A DNA stretch of 7,934 nt from Pseudomonadota bacterium (GTDB taxonomy: Bacteria > Pseudomonadota > Gammaproteobacteria > GRL18): assembly GCA_030632745.1 (NCBI GenBank), contig DAOVUE010000051.1, positions 1 to 7,934 of the forward strand, given 5' to 3'. A program made the position numbers and the translations under genes. The notes under the pieces were generated by a model, which saw only the letters and a program-made list of their open reading frames with translations, did not search any database and was not told where the DNA came from. Positions 1 to 5,568 of the stretch are shown in pieces (within the stretch, counting starts at the first letter, position 1; the number at the start of each line of letters is the position of its first letter).

Positions 1-1
1 A

Positions 2-190
2 GTGATTACGGAGATGATTTTCTCCTGGCCGGGGCTGGGACAATTAACCATCGAATCCATTCAAAAAAGAGATTATCCTGTTGTTCAGGCCTGTATTTTG
101 CTGATTAGTACAAGCTATGTTGTCATTAATACTATAACTGATATTGTCTATGGTTTACTTGATCCGAGAATTCGGCTGGGAAAATCATGA
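2..190 (+). CDS. ABC transporter permease, B-type (DppB/OppB/NikB-like), 5'-truncated
   Basis: This is the C-terminal end (about 62 residues) of an inner-membrane permease of the dipeptide/oligopeptide/nickel ABC importer family; its start lies left of the window. The ITEMIFSWPGLGQL stretch near the beginning matches the family's typical 'E.IFSWPG.G.L' segment, and the closing VYGLLDPRIRLG is the characteristic end of these proteins ('.Y..LDPRIR.'). A hydrophobic helix (about residues 30-50) precedes that tail. The stop codon overlaps the start of the next permease gene in an ATGA arrangement (187-190), which implies translational coupling and one heteromeric permease pair. The substrate cannot be told from this fragment, and the binding protein and ATPases are not in the window. 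The GTG at base 2 is an internal valine codon, not a real start. Confidence 0.9.
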   Translation: MITEMIFSWPGLGQLTIESIQKRDYPVVQACILLISTSYVVINTITDIVYGLLDPRIRLGKS

Positions 191-978
191 AAGTTTATTT
201 TTCTTTGTTTGTGCTTATCAGCTGGTTATTAATGATGCTATCAGCACCGTTATTAAATTTACAACCCAATGAAATTGTACTTGAGAAAATATTACAGACA
301 GGTGATCAGCAGAGTTTCTTTGGTTATGATGATTTAGGTCGTCCTTTATTTGATCGTTTGCTTGTGGGAGCCTATACTTCTTTTATTGTTGCCTTTGGTG
401 TAATTATTGTTTCTCTGATAGTCGGCACCAGTATCGGTGTGGTGAGTGCTTATGCCGGCGGGCACTGGGATCACTTTGTGGTGCGGATTATTGATGTTTT
501 TATGGCTTTTCCGGGGATTTTACTTGCCATCGCCTTATCCGGTCTGATGGGCCCCGGGATTACCAATGTGATTATTGCTCTGAGTATCGTCAGCTGGGTT
601 GGCTATGCACGTTTATCAAGAGCTCAGGTTATGGCCATTAAACAGCGTGAACATGTACAGGCAGCTCAGGCTTTGGGGGCTTCCCATGGGCGAATTATGT
701 TATTGCATATATTGCCTTTAATTGCAGCTCCTTTGCTGATCGAATTTACCTTTGGTATTGCCAGTATTATTATTGCTGAAGCGGGTTTGTCTTTTTTGGG
801 ACTGGGTGTACAGGCACCGGAAGCGTCCTGGGGGAGCATGATCAGAGACGGCAGCCAATATCTATTAATGGCTCCGCATATTGTATTAGTGCCGGGCATA
901 GCTCTAATGTTAGTGGTATTGTCCATTAATATGCTGGGTGATGCGGTACGAGATAAACTGGATGTAAAAAGTAAGTAA
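187..978 (+). CDS. ABC transporter permease, C-type (DppC/OppC/NikC-like)
   Basis: Second inner-membrane permease of a peptide/nickel-type ABC importer (BPD_transp_1 family), 263 residues. The N-terminal helix (about 5-23) is followed by the family signature FGYDDLGRPLFDRLLVGAYTS (around 45-65, split here only by description), then further helices at about 66-88, 101-121, 126-143, 175-197 and 229-250. The EAA loop that docks on the ATPase spans residues 155-177 (E155, A160, G164, I170, P177), and the LSFLGLGVQ...WG segment typical of C-type permeases is at 201-216. The ATG overlaps the stop of the B-type permease by 4 bases, so translation is probably coupled. Length is slightly short for the family because the cytoplasmic N-terminus is minimal. 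Substrate (peptides, nickel or other) is unresolved. The gene is followed 29 bases after its stop by a 112-base inverted-repeat element. Confidence 0.92.
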   Translation: MKVYFSLFVLISWLLMMLSAPLLNLQPNEIVLEKILQTGDQQSFFGYDDLGRPLFDRLLVGAYTSFIVAFGVIIVSLIVGTSIGVVSAYAGGHWDHFVVRIIDVFMAFPGILLAIALSGLMGPGITNVIIALSIVSWVGYARLSRAQVMAIKQREHVQAAQALGASHGRIMLLHILPLIAAPLLIEFTFGIASIIIAEAGLSFLGLGVQAPEASWGSMIRDGSQYLLMAPHIVLVPGIALMLVVLSINMLGDAVRDKLDVKSK

Positions 979-1007
979 CTTGAACTTTAGATAACAAAAT
1001 AACCAAC

Positions 1008-1119
1008 GTATTGATATAACTTGATTTATTCCAGAAGACGCTGTGAATACATCCATGTAAGCTTGGCTTTGGCATCCATGCCAAAGACACTTCTTCCATA
1101 AACCAAGCAATATCAATAC
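1008..1119 (+). repeat. 112-base inverted-repeat element, copy 1 (shared core, locus-specific arms)
   Basis: The 60-base core at 1034-1093 begins GAAGACGCTGTGAATAC and ends CACTTC; it is 55/60 identical to copy 2 at 3341-3400. Within the core, CTTTGGCATCCATGCCAAAG (1067-1086) is a perfect hairpin and TACATCCATGTA (1048-1059) a second palindrome, so ATCCAT occurs in both loops. The whole is enclosed by arms 1008-1037 and 1090-1119 that are complementary at 24 of 30 positions (20 of 26 outside the shared GAAG/CTTC). The arms are unlike those of copy 2. The predicted shape is a long stem closing a junction with two hairpins. It lies 29 bases after the permease stop and 81 before nagZ, with no T-run behind it, so it is not a classical intrinsic terminator. 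The core resembles short palindromic intergenic repeats of other Gammaproteobacteria, from memory only. Confidence 0.85.
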
Positions 1120-1134
1120 TTAGTGCGTACTTTT

Positions 1135-1155
1135 ACTCTGTTTATTAAACAGAGT
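1135..1155. repeat. Perfect 10-base inverted repeat upstream of nagZ
   Basis: ACTCTGTTTA and TAAACAGAGT are exact reverse complements separated by one base. As DNA it is a 21-base operator-like palindrome; as RNA it would be a 9-pair stem with a three-base loop. It ends 45 bases before the nagZ start. No T-run follows on either strand, so a terminator reading is weak; a protein-binding site or leader hairpin for nagZ is possible but unproven. Confidence 0.5.
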
Positions 1156-1200
1156 TCAGGCTAAGTAACCTTTAGTAAAGATAAATTATAGGGAAATAAT

Positions 1201-2265
1201 ATGACTTTGGGTCCGGTGATGGTTGATATTGCAGGTGAGGAATTAACTGCAGATGATAGAGTGCTATTATCCAACCCTGTTGTAGGCGGAGTTATTTTAT
1301 TCAGTCGAAATTACCATTCTCTGGATCAGCTGGAAAAGTTAGTTAAATCCATTCAAGGGATCAAAAAACCTCGTTTATTAATTGCAGTGGATCAGGAGGG
1401 GGGACGGGTACAGCGCTTTAAGGATGGTTTCACTATTTTACCTGCGATGCGTCGTTTTGGTGAGATTTACGATACTGATCATAAAATGTCATTAGAACTC
1501 GCCAGACAATGCGGCTGGTTAATGGCCAGTGAAATTCGTTCTACCGGTATTGATATTAGTTTTGCTCCCGTTCTTGATATTGATAAAGGCATCAGCAGCG
1601 TGATTGGCGACAGAGCTTTTCATAGTGATCCTTTTGTAGTGGCCAAAATTTCCCAGGCCTTTATTACCGGTATGGAAGATGCCGGAATGCAGGCAACGGG
1701 CAAGCATTTTCCGGGGCATGGTTCTATTGCTGCTGATTCACACGTGGCTATGCCGGTTGATGATCGTTCTATGGTTGAGATTGAAATGGATGACCTCAGA
1801 CCTTTTCAATTTATGATAGAAGCGGGTATCAATGCTTTGATGATGGCTCATGTAATATACTCACGGGTGGATCCTCAGCCAGCTGGTTTTTCCAGTTTCT
1901 GGATGAAAACTGTTTTACGCGATAAAATGCATTTTCAGGGTGCTATTTTCAGTGATGATTTGAGCATGGAAGGTGCTGTGATTGCCGGCAGTTACACTCA
2001 ACGGGCTATAATTTCATTAAACGCGGGATGTGATATGATTTTAGTTTGTAATAATCGTGAAGCAGCATGGGAAGTGGTGAAGAGTCTGCAAGGTTATGAA
2101 AATCCGGCATCCAGTTTACGCCTGGCTCATTTACATGGAAAACAGACTGTCAGCCGGGAAACACTGGTGACTGAACCGCGTTGGAACGAAGCTAAGAAGC
2201 TATTGGCAAAATATGTAGAAGATCCTTCATTAGATTTGCTGGATCCAACGCTTTATACCTCTTGA
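1201..2265 (+). CDS. nagZ: Beta-N-acetylglucosaminidase NagZ (GH3)
   Basis: Cytoplasmic glycoside hydrolase family 3 enzyme that removes N-acetylglucosamine from 1,6-anhydro-muropeptides during peptidoglycan recycling; in many gammaproteobacteria its product signals AmpR/AmpC induction. The 354-residue protein is slightly longer than the usual ~340. Visible landmarks are the substrate loop DQEGGRVQR at 64-72, the GIDISFAPVLDI strand at 116-127, the catalytic flexible loop KHFPGHG (168-174) with its D179-S-H181 dyad, and the nucleophile-bearing FSDDLSMEGA at 250-259. There is no signal peptide, as expected for NagZ. The ATG at 1201 has a ribosome site AGGGAA at 1190-1195. It is the first gene of a same-strand group (nagZ, DsrE-like, hpt, mtnP); nagZ next to the methylthioinosine phosphorylase gene is also known from Pseudomonas aeruginosa. 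Confidence 0.96.
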   Translation: MTLGPVMVDIAGEELTADDRVLLSNPVVGGVILFSRNYHSLDQLEKLVKSIQGIKKPRLLIAVDQEGGRVQRFKDGFTILPAMRRFGEIYDTDHKMSLELARQCGWLMASEIRSTGIDISFAPVLDIDKGISSVIGDRAFHSDPFVVAKISQAFITGMEDAGMQATGKHFPGHGSIAADSHVAMPVDDRSMVEIEMDDLRPFQFMIEAGINALMMAHVIYSRVDPQPAGFSSFWMKTVLRDKMHFQGAIFSDDLSMEGAVIAGSYTQRAIISLNAGCDMILVCNNREAAWEVVKSLQGYENPASSLRLAHLHGKQTVSRETLVTEPRWNEAKKLLAKYVEDPSLDLLDPTLYTS

Positions 2266-2283
2266 GCAATTATCAGACTATGC

Positions 2284-2306
2284 AGTGTCATTCAGAAACT
2301 GACACT
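2284..2306 (+). other. Small hairpin between nagZ and the DsrE-like gene
   Basis: AGTGTCA (2284-2290) and TGACACT (2300-2306) form a perfect 7-base stem around a 9-base loop, starting 18 bases after the nagZ stop. No T-run follows, so it is more likely an mRNA stability or processing hairpin, or chance, than a terminator. Confidence 0.35.
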
Positions 2307-2331
2307 AACAAACCAACAACAGGGGAATACT

Positions 2332-2700
2332 ATGGCGGATAAATTATTGATAGTTATGGTTAATACCGATCCAAACAATAGTGCAGAATTAGGCGCACCT
2401 TTTTTTCAGGCCACTGTGGCTGCAGCCATGGAATATGATGTGGAAATTATTTTAACCGGGCGTTCCGGTGAATTGGCGGTCAGAGGCGTTGCTGAAAAAT
2501 TACATGTGAAACCAGGCAGTAAACAAACGGTTTATGATTATATTCGCGAAGCCTATGAGGCTGGAGTGAAATTTAAAGTGTGTACACCTACACTGGAACT
2601 CTGGGGTGATGATTTAATCCCGGAAATTACTGAAACCATTGGTGGTGCCTATATTATCTCTGAAGCGATGGATGATAATACCGTTACCTTTACTTATTGA
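2332..2700 (+). CDS. DsrE-family (peroxiredoxin-like) small protein
   Basis: A 122-residue cytoplasmic protein with the DsrE/DsrF-like fold: it opens with KLLIVMVNTDP (4-14), continues with a helix carrying the small-residue run ATVAAAMEYDVEI (27-39), and has strand-plus-cysteine segment GVKFKVCTP (78-86). Cys84 is the only cysteine and sits where DsrE/TusD relatives carry the sulfur-accepting cysteine, so sulfur or persulfide handling is possible, but the exact substrate is unknown. It lacks neighbours of a dsr or tus cluster, so it should not be called DsrE or TusD proper; databases often label such proteins 'peroxiredoxin' without proof. A good ribosome site, AGGGG at 2321-2325, precedes the ATG by 6 bases. 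It lies 66 bases after nagZ and 33 before hpt on the same strand, so cotranscription is likely. Confidence 0.85.
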   Translation: MADKLLIVMVNTDPNNSAELGAPFFQATVAAAMEYDVEIILTGRSGELAVRGVAEKLHVKPGSKQTVYDYIREAYEAGVKFKVCTPTLELWGDDLIPEITETIGGAYIISEAMDDNTVTFTY

Positions 2701-2733
2701 GTTACAAAAAATACTATTTATAAAGTTGATTTT

Positions 2734-3294
2734 ATGTCTGATTTAGAGCAATTATTTCTTGAGTGCAAGGAAGTTAAGGAACAGGCTGACTGTCTGTTTA
2801 CTAAAGATGAGGTGCTTTATGCAATAAAAGAATTGGCAGAAAAAATATCAGTTGAGCTGGCTGATTCTAATCCTATTGTTTTAGGTGTTATGAACGGTGC
2901 ATTGATACCGATGGGCTTATTGCTTACAGAATTGGACTTTGCTCTACAGGTAGACTATATCCATGCAACGCGTTACCGGGATAAAACAACGGGCGGCCGG
3001 TTAAAGTGGCTGGCACCGCCAAAAATTGCTATAAAAGATAGAATCGTTTTACTGGTTGATGATATTCATGATGAAGGAATTACACTTGATATCATAAAGA
3101 CTTTTTGTCAGGATGAAGGTGCAGAAAAAGTCTATAGTGCGGTATTAGTAAATAAAAAACATGATCGAAAAAATAATACCTGTGCCGATTTTATTGGACT
3201 TGAAATACCGGATCGTTATGTATTTGGCTTTGGAATGGATTACAAGGGTATGTTACGAAATGCGGCAGGAATTTATGCAGTAAAGGGTTTGTGA
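2734..3294 (+). CDS. hpt: Hypoxanthine-guanine phosphoribosyltransferase
   Basis: Cytoplasmic purine-salvage enzyme transferring the phosphoribosyl group of PRPP to hypoxanthine or guanine (IMP/GMP). In the 186-residue protein the pyrophosphate loop is VMNGALIPMG (52-61), the flexible loop lies at about 77-88 (HATRYRDKTTGG), the PRPP-binding signature is VLLVDDIHDEGIT (105-117), a purine-contacting lysine lies in KKHDR (141-145), and the base-stacking segment is VFGFGMDYKG (163-172). The PRPP motif has DEG instead of the commoner DTG/DSG, a variant I recall from Pseudomonas-type enzymes, so it should not be read as inactivating. The ribosome site is weak (only AAAG-like upstream). The next gene, mtnP, is predicted to release hypoxanthine, the substrate of this enzyme. 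A 112-base inverted-repeat element begins 20 bases after the stop. Confidence 0.93.
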   Translation: MSDLEQLFLECKEVKEQADCLFTKDEVLYAIKELAEKISVELADSNPIVLGVMNGALIPMGLLLTELDFALQVDYIHATRYRDKTTGGRLKWLAPPKIAIKDRIVLLVDDIHDEGITLDIIKTFCQDEGAEKVYSAVLVNKKHDRKNNTCADFIGLEIPDRYVFGFGMDYKGMLRNAAGIYAVKGL

Positions 3295-3314
3295 TTTTAC
3301 ATATATCAAAATCC

Positions 3315-3426
3315 GCAACAGGAATTGGATATTTGAATCTGAAGACGCTGTAAATACCTCCATGTAAGCTTAACTTTGGCATCCATGCCAAAGATACTTC
3401 AGATTTAAATACCCAACACCTGTTGC
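3315..3426 (+). repeat. 112-base inverted-repeat element, copy 2 (shared core, locus-specific arms)
   Basis: Same length, orientation and layout as copy 1. The 60-base core runs from GAAGACGCTGTAAATAC to ATACTTC (3341-3400) with the CTTTGGCATCCATGCCAAAG hairpin at 3374-3393. Arms 3315-3344 and 3397-3426 are complementary at 26 of 30 positions (22 of 26 outside GAAG/CTTC) and read GCAACAGG...TTGG..., unrelated to the arms of copy 1. The first internal palindrome is less perfect here (TACCTCCATGTA). It occupies most of the hpt-mtnP gap, ending about 37 bases before the likely mtnP start, so any mtnP transcript must pass through it or start at its right edge. Confidence 0.85.
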
Positions 3427-3463
3427 TAGTGACATAAATTCTAGTAAGTGGAGATTGGAGCGT

Positions 3464-4234
3464 TTGGAAAAAGAAAAAAAAGTAGCGATTATTGGTGGTA
3501 CCGGGCTGACTTCGCTGCAGAATCTTGATATTGTCCGGAGTGAAGTTATTATGACGCCTTATGGTGAACCTTCATCACCTGTCAGCTATGGTGTGATGGA
3601 AGATGGTAGCCTGGAAAATGGTAGTAAGGAAATTGTTTTTCTTGCCCGTCATGGTCATGAGCATAATATTCCACCCCATAAAGTGAATTATAGAGCCAAT
3701 CTCTGGGCTTTAAATCACATTGGAATTAATACCCTTATTGCGGTTAATGCCGTGGGGGGAATTCGGGATGATATGCTTCCGGGTAGTCTGGTTTTACCCA
3801 ATCAGATTATTGATTATACAACGCAGCGTATTAATACTTTTTTTGAGGATAATTTAACTCATGTCACTCATATTGATTTTTCCTATCCTTATAGTGAAGA
3901 ACTGAGTCAGCTAATATTAGAAAGTGCAGAAAAACAGCATATTGAATTGCTGCAAAATGCGACTTATGCAGCTACAGAAGGCCCCAGACTGGAAACTGCA
4001 GCTGAAATACAACGTTTGAAAAGAGATGGTTGTGATATTGTTGGAATGACAGGAATGCCGGAAGCGGCTCTGGCCCGGGAATTGGAAATTGACTATGTTT
4101 CAATCTGTGCTAATGCTAACTGGGCTGCCGGCTTAAGTGATGAACTCATTAGCATGCGGGACATAGAAAAGAATTTGCTGGGTGCAATGGCACAAATTCG
4201 ATGTCTGATAGCACAGCTGCTGAAGAGTATGTGA
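3464..4234 (+). CDS. mtnP: S-methyl-5'-thioinosine phosphorylase (MTIP)
   Basis: Cytoplasmic purine nucleoside phosphorylase family enzyme cleaving methylthioinosine with phosphate to hypoxanthine and 5-methylthioribose-1-phosphate, recycling the by-product of polyamine synthesis. Motifs, numbered from an upstream TTG at 3455: AIIGGTGLT (11-19), phosphate-binding ARHGHEH (64-70) and NYRANLWAL (78-86), AVNAVGGI (96-103), TEGPRLET (174-181) and MTGMPEAALAREL (198-210). The MTGMPEA form rather than MTTxPEA, and N222 where MTA phosphorylases carry aspartate, favour 6-oxopurine (inosine-type) substrate, as in the P. aeruginosa enzyme. No ATG is available. TTG at 3464 is chosen because GGAG at 3450-3453 is 10 bases upstream; TTG at 3455 would add three residues but is only one base from that site. 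Converges with csiV. Confidence 0.9.
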   Translation: MEKEKKVAIIGGTGLTSLQNLDIVRSEVIMTPYGEPSSPVSYGVMEDGSLENGSKEIVFLARHGHEHNIPPHKVNYRANLWALNHIGINTLIAVNAVGGIRDDMLPGSLVLPNQIIDYTTQRINTFFEDNLTHVTHIDFSYPYSEELSQLILESAEKQHIELLQNATYAATEGPRLETAAEIQRLKRDGCDIVGMTGMPEAALARELEIDYVSICANANWAAGLSDELISMRDIEKNLLGAMAQIRCLIAQLLKSM

Positions 4235-4239
4235 TTTTC

Positions 4240-4265
4240 GTAGAGACGTTGCATGCAACGTCTAC
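4240..4265. repeat. Palindrome between convergent genes mtnP and csiV
   Basis: AGACGTTGCATGCAACGTCT (4244-4263) is a perfect 20-base palindrome, flanked by GTAG on the left and AC on the right, so the full stem GTAG(AG)ACGTT...CGTCTAC pairs with a small bulge. I recall near-identical GTAGAGACGTTGCATGCAACGTCTCTAC palindromes dispersed in genomes of several phyla. Here it fills the 37-base space between two convergent stop codons, where a bidirectional terminator would sit, but neither side has a clear T-run. Confidence 0.6.
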
Positions 4266-4271
4266 AGGTCT

Positions 4272-5087
4272 TCAGGCTTTAAAAGGAGTCACATAGACTA
4301 ACAGACCAAATATAGGGTTGTCTATGTAGTGCAGTTCTTTGCTGCGCATTTTCCTGTTTTGTTTAAACAGATAAGTCTTGCGGGTACAGTTATTAATGTT
4401 TTCTTCATTTTCGGATTGTGCAGTTTCATTATCAAAGGTTTTTTCTGCTACGGGGTTATCTGATACAGGGTTAATAGTCGCTGCTTTGGCTGAATAACTG
4501 CAGTCTGATGCACTCAGGTTGACTTTCATGTGTAAAAAGCGTGAAACATAGAGCGTCAATTCTCCCTCAGGTAATAACTTAGCGGTATTTTCATCTGCAC
4601 TAAGCAAAATGGGCAGGGCTCGTTTTTTGGATAAAGAGCGCTGAGTCCAGCCAAAATGTGCTAATAGTCGAAAATCACGGGAATGTTTAATATGAGCTGC
4701 AGAGTCAGAAAGTTTATACTGCTGCGCTGATAAGGAGGAAATATTACCCAGTGATGTAAAACGTTTATTAGAGAGGTTATAGCGTGCCAGGGCTGTTGTT
4801 TCTGAATTACCCGGTGGTGAATCTTGTTGTGATATTGATGAGCCATATTCATTGCTGCTAATAGCATCGCTGGCCATATCCGGATTGATTTTATTGCTGT
4901 CCCAGTATTCTTTGTTTTTGCCCTGTTCGTTTAAATGTCTAAACAAAACAACTTCAACAATATAATATTGTTTTGCTTTTGTCTTAAGCTCGCCGGATGC
5001 TGCTTCTGCATAAGCTAATGTGGTTAATACTAATGGTGTCAATAAAGATAGAATAAAAAAAAGGCTGAATTTAAATAGGCTGTTCAT
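4272..5087 (-). CDS. csiV: CsiV-family periplasmic peptidoglycan-associated protein
   Basis: Member of the CsiV family, first characterised in Vibrio cholerae as a periplasmic peptidoglycan-binding protein needed for PBP1A/LpoA-dependent wall synthesis. The ATG at 5087 gives 271 residues: a short basic start, a hydrophobic signal segment (LFKFSLFFILSLLTPLVL), and an AYA cleavage motif before EAASG. The mature part opens with YYIVEVVLFRHL, matching the family's 'YxVEvvvF' start, and ends with KMRSKELHYIDNPIFGLLV, the most conserved CsiV motif (basic residues, ELHYIDHP-like, FG.LV). The middle is low in conservation, rich in Ser/Asn/Glu. Two cysteines (in SDCSYS and NNCTRK) could form a disulfide. 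A TTG at 5102 would add five residues but is less likely. In vibrios and relatives csiV follows mfd; here it follows an acyl-carrier-like gene instead. Confidence 0.82.
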   Translation of the reverse strand: MNSLFKFSLFFILSLLTPLVLTTLAYAEAASGELKTKAKQYYIVEVVLFRHLNEQGKNKEYWDSNKINPDMASDAISSNEYGSSISQQDSPPGNSETTALARYNLSNKRFTSLGNISSLSAQQYKLSDSAAHIKHSRDFRLLAHFGWTQRSLSKKRALPILLSADENTAKLLPEGELTLYVSRFLHMKVNLSASDCSYSAKAATINPVSDNPVAEKTFDNETAQSENEENINNCTRKTYLFKQNRKMRSKELHYIDNPIFGLLVYVTPFKA

Positions 5088-5116
5088 GCTCAATGGTCTC
5101 AATTAATGTACAGCGT

Positions 5117-5122
5117 ATTATG
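5117..5122 (-). promoter_or_regulatory. Possible -10 box for csiV
   Basis: On the minus strand CATAAT lies 30 bases before the csiV ATG, one mismatch from TATAAT. No good -35 is seen at 16-18 bases, so this is tentative. It would give csiV its own start within the 129-base gap behind the acyl-carrier-like gene. Confidence 0.25.
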
Positions 5123-5160
5123 CTCAATAGGGGATGGGAAAGCTATACTCCGGAGAATAA

Positions 5161-5180
5161 ATATTGCTTTATATTGCTTT
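5161..5180. repeat. Two perfect tandem copies of a 10-base unit upstream of csiV
   Basis: ATATTGCTTT is repeated exactly twice head to tail. It lies about 75-95 bases upstream of csiV on the minus strand, next to a CTCCGGAG palindrome (5148-5155). One helical turn of spacing could suit paired protein binding, but chance slippage is equally possible. Confidence 0.45.
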
Positions 5181-5216
5181 ATTTAGAAAGTGAACTCAAT
5201 ATCCGCAGCATGATTG

Positions 5217-5513
5217 TTAATCGGGATGTTTGCCGGCAGGATTAGCAAGTTCATGACCGATAATCAACCGGTGTAAATCCCCTATTGTTGAGATTTGTTC
5301 CATATTGACCGTAAGTCCGTTGAAATATTCTGCAATAGCTTGTGCCAGCTCTATCTCTTCTGCAGGCTGCATGCCTATATCCCGACGTAGATCAAGTGAG
5401 TCATCCAAGGCATCAATATCGATGTCCAGGGTATCAGAAATTAATGCATTAAGGCTCATAGTCATTAATGCTTCAACTGATGAAAGCTCATCTTCGCCTG
5501 TTTTAATACACAT
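5217..5513 (-). CDS. Acyl-carrier-like protein without the phosphopantetheine serine
   Basis: A 98-residue acidic protein that aligns over its whole centre with acyl carrier proteins: LDIDIDALDDS at 29-39, DIGMQPAEEIELAQAIAEYF at 45-64 and the closing ISTIGDLHRLI at 74-84 correspond to helix I end, the helix II recognition stretch (normally D-L-G-x-D-S-L-D-x-V-E-L) and the 'T V.D...I' helix. The serine that carries 4'-phosphopantetheine is replaced: Q49-P50-A51 stand for D-S-L. The codons read CAG CCT GCA, so this is not a translation slip. S39 in DDSL lies 11 residues too early to substitute. The protein therefore probably cannot carry acyl chains in the usual way and may act as a binding partner or adapter. 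Its gene lies 55 bases after mutH on the same strand. Ribosome site is weak (AAAGA). Confidence 0.75.
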   Translation of the reverse strand: MCIKTGEDELSSVEALMTMSLNALISDTLDIDIDALDDSLDLRRDIGMQPAEEIELAQAIAEYFNGLTVNMEQISTIGDLHRLIIGHELANPAGKHPD

Positions 5514-5568
5514 TTTCTTTTGTCCGTTTTGATCCTCGACCTGATTGATATCTCAGTTTAAGTCATTA

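Noticed and set aside
910..1116. 68-codon minus-strand frame covering the first 112-base element
   Set aside because: It spans the permease 3' end and the palindromic repeat and has no ribosome site; the repeat structure explains the sequence better.
1008..1119. Ordinary MITE or insertion-sequence remnant
   Set aside because: No flanking direct target duplication was found and the terminal inverted repeats differ between the two copies, unlike a normal MITE family.
1008..1119. Classical Rho-independent terminator
   Set aside because: No T-run follows the stem and the conserved multi-hairpin core is far more elaborate than a terminator.
3191..3391. 66-codon minus-strand frame over the hpt end and the second element
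   Set aside because: Antisense to a confident gene and made partly of palindromic repeat.
5305..5532. 75-codon plus-strand frame antisense to the acyl-carrier-like gene
   Set aside because: Serine/isoleucine-rich shadow translation; the minus-strand frame has clear ACP homology.
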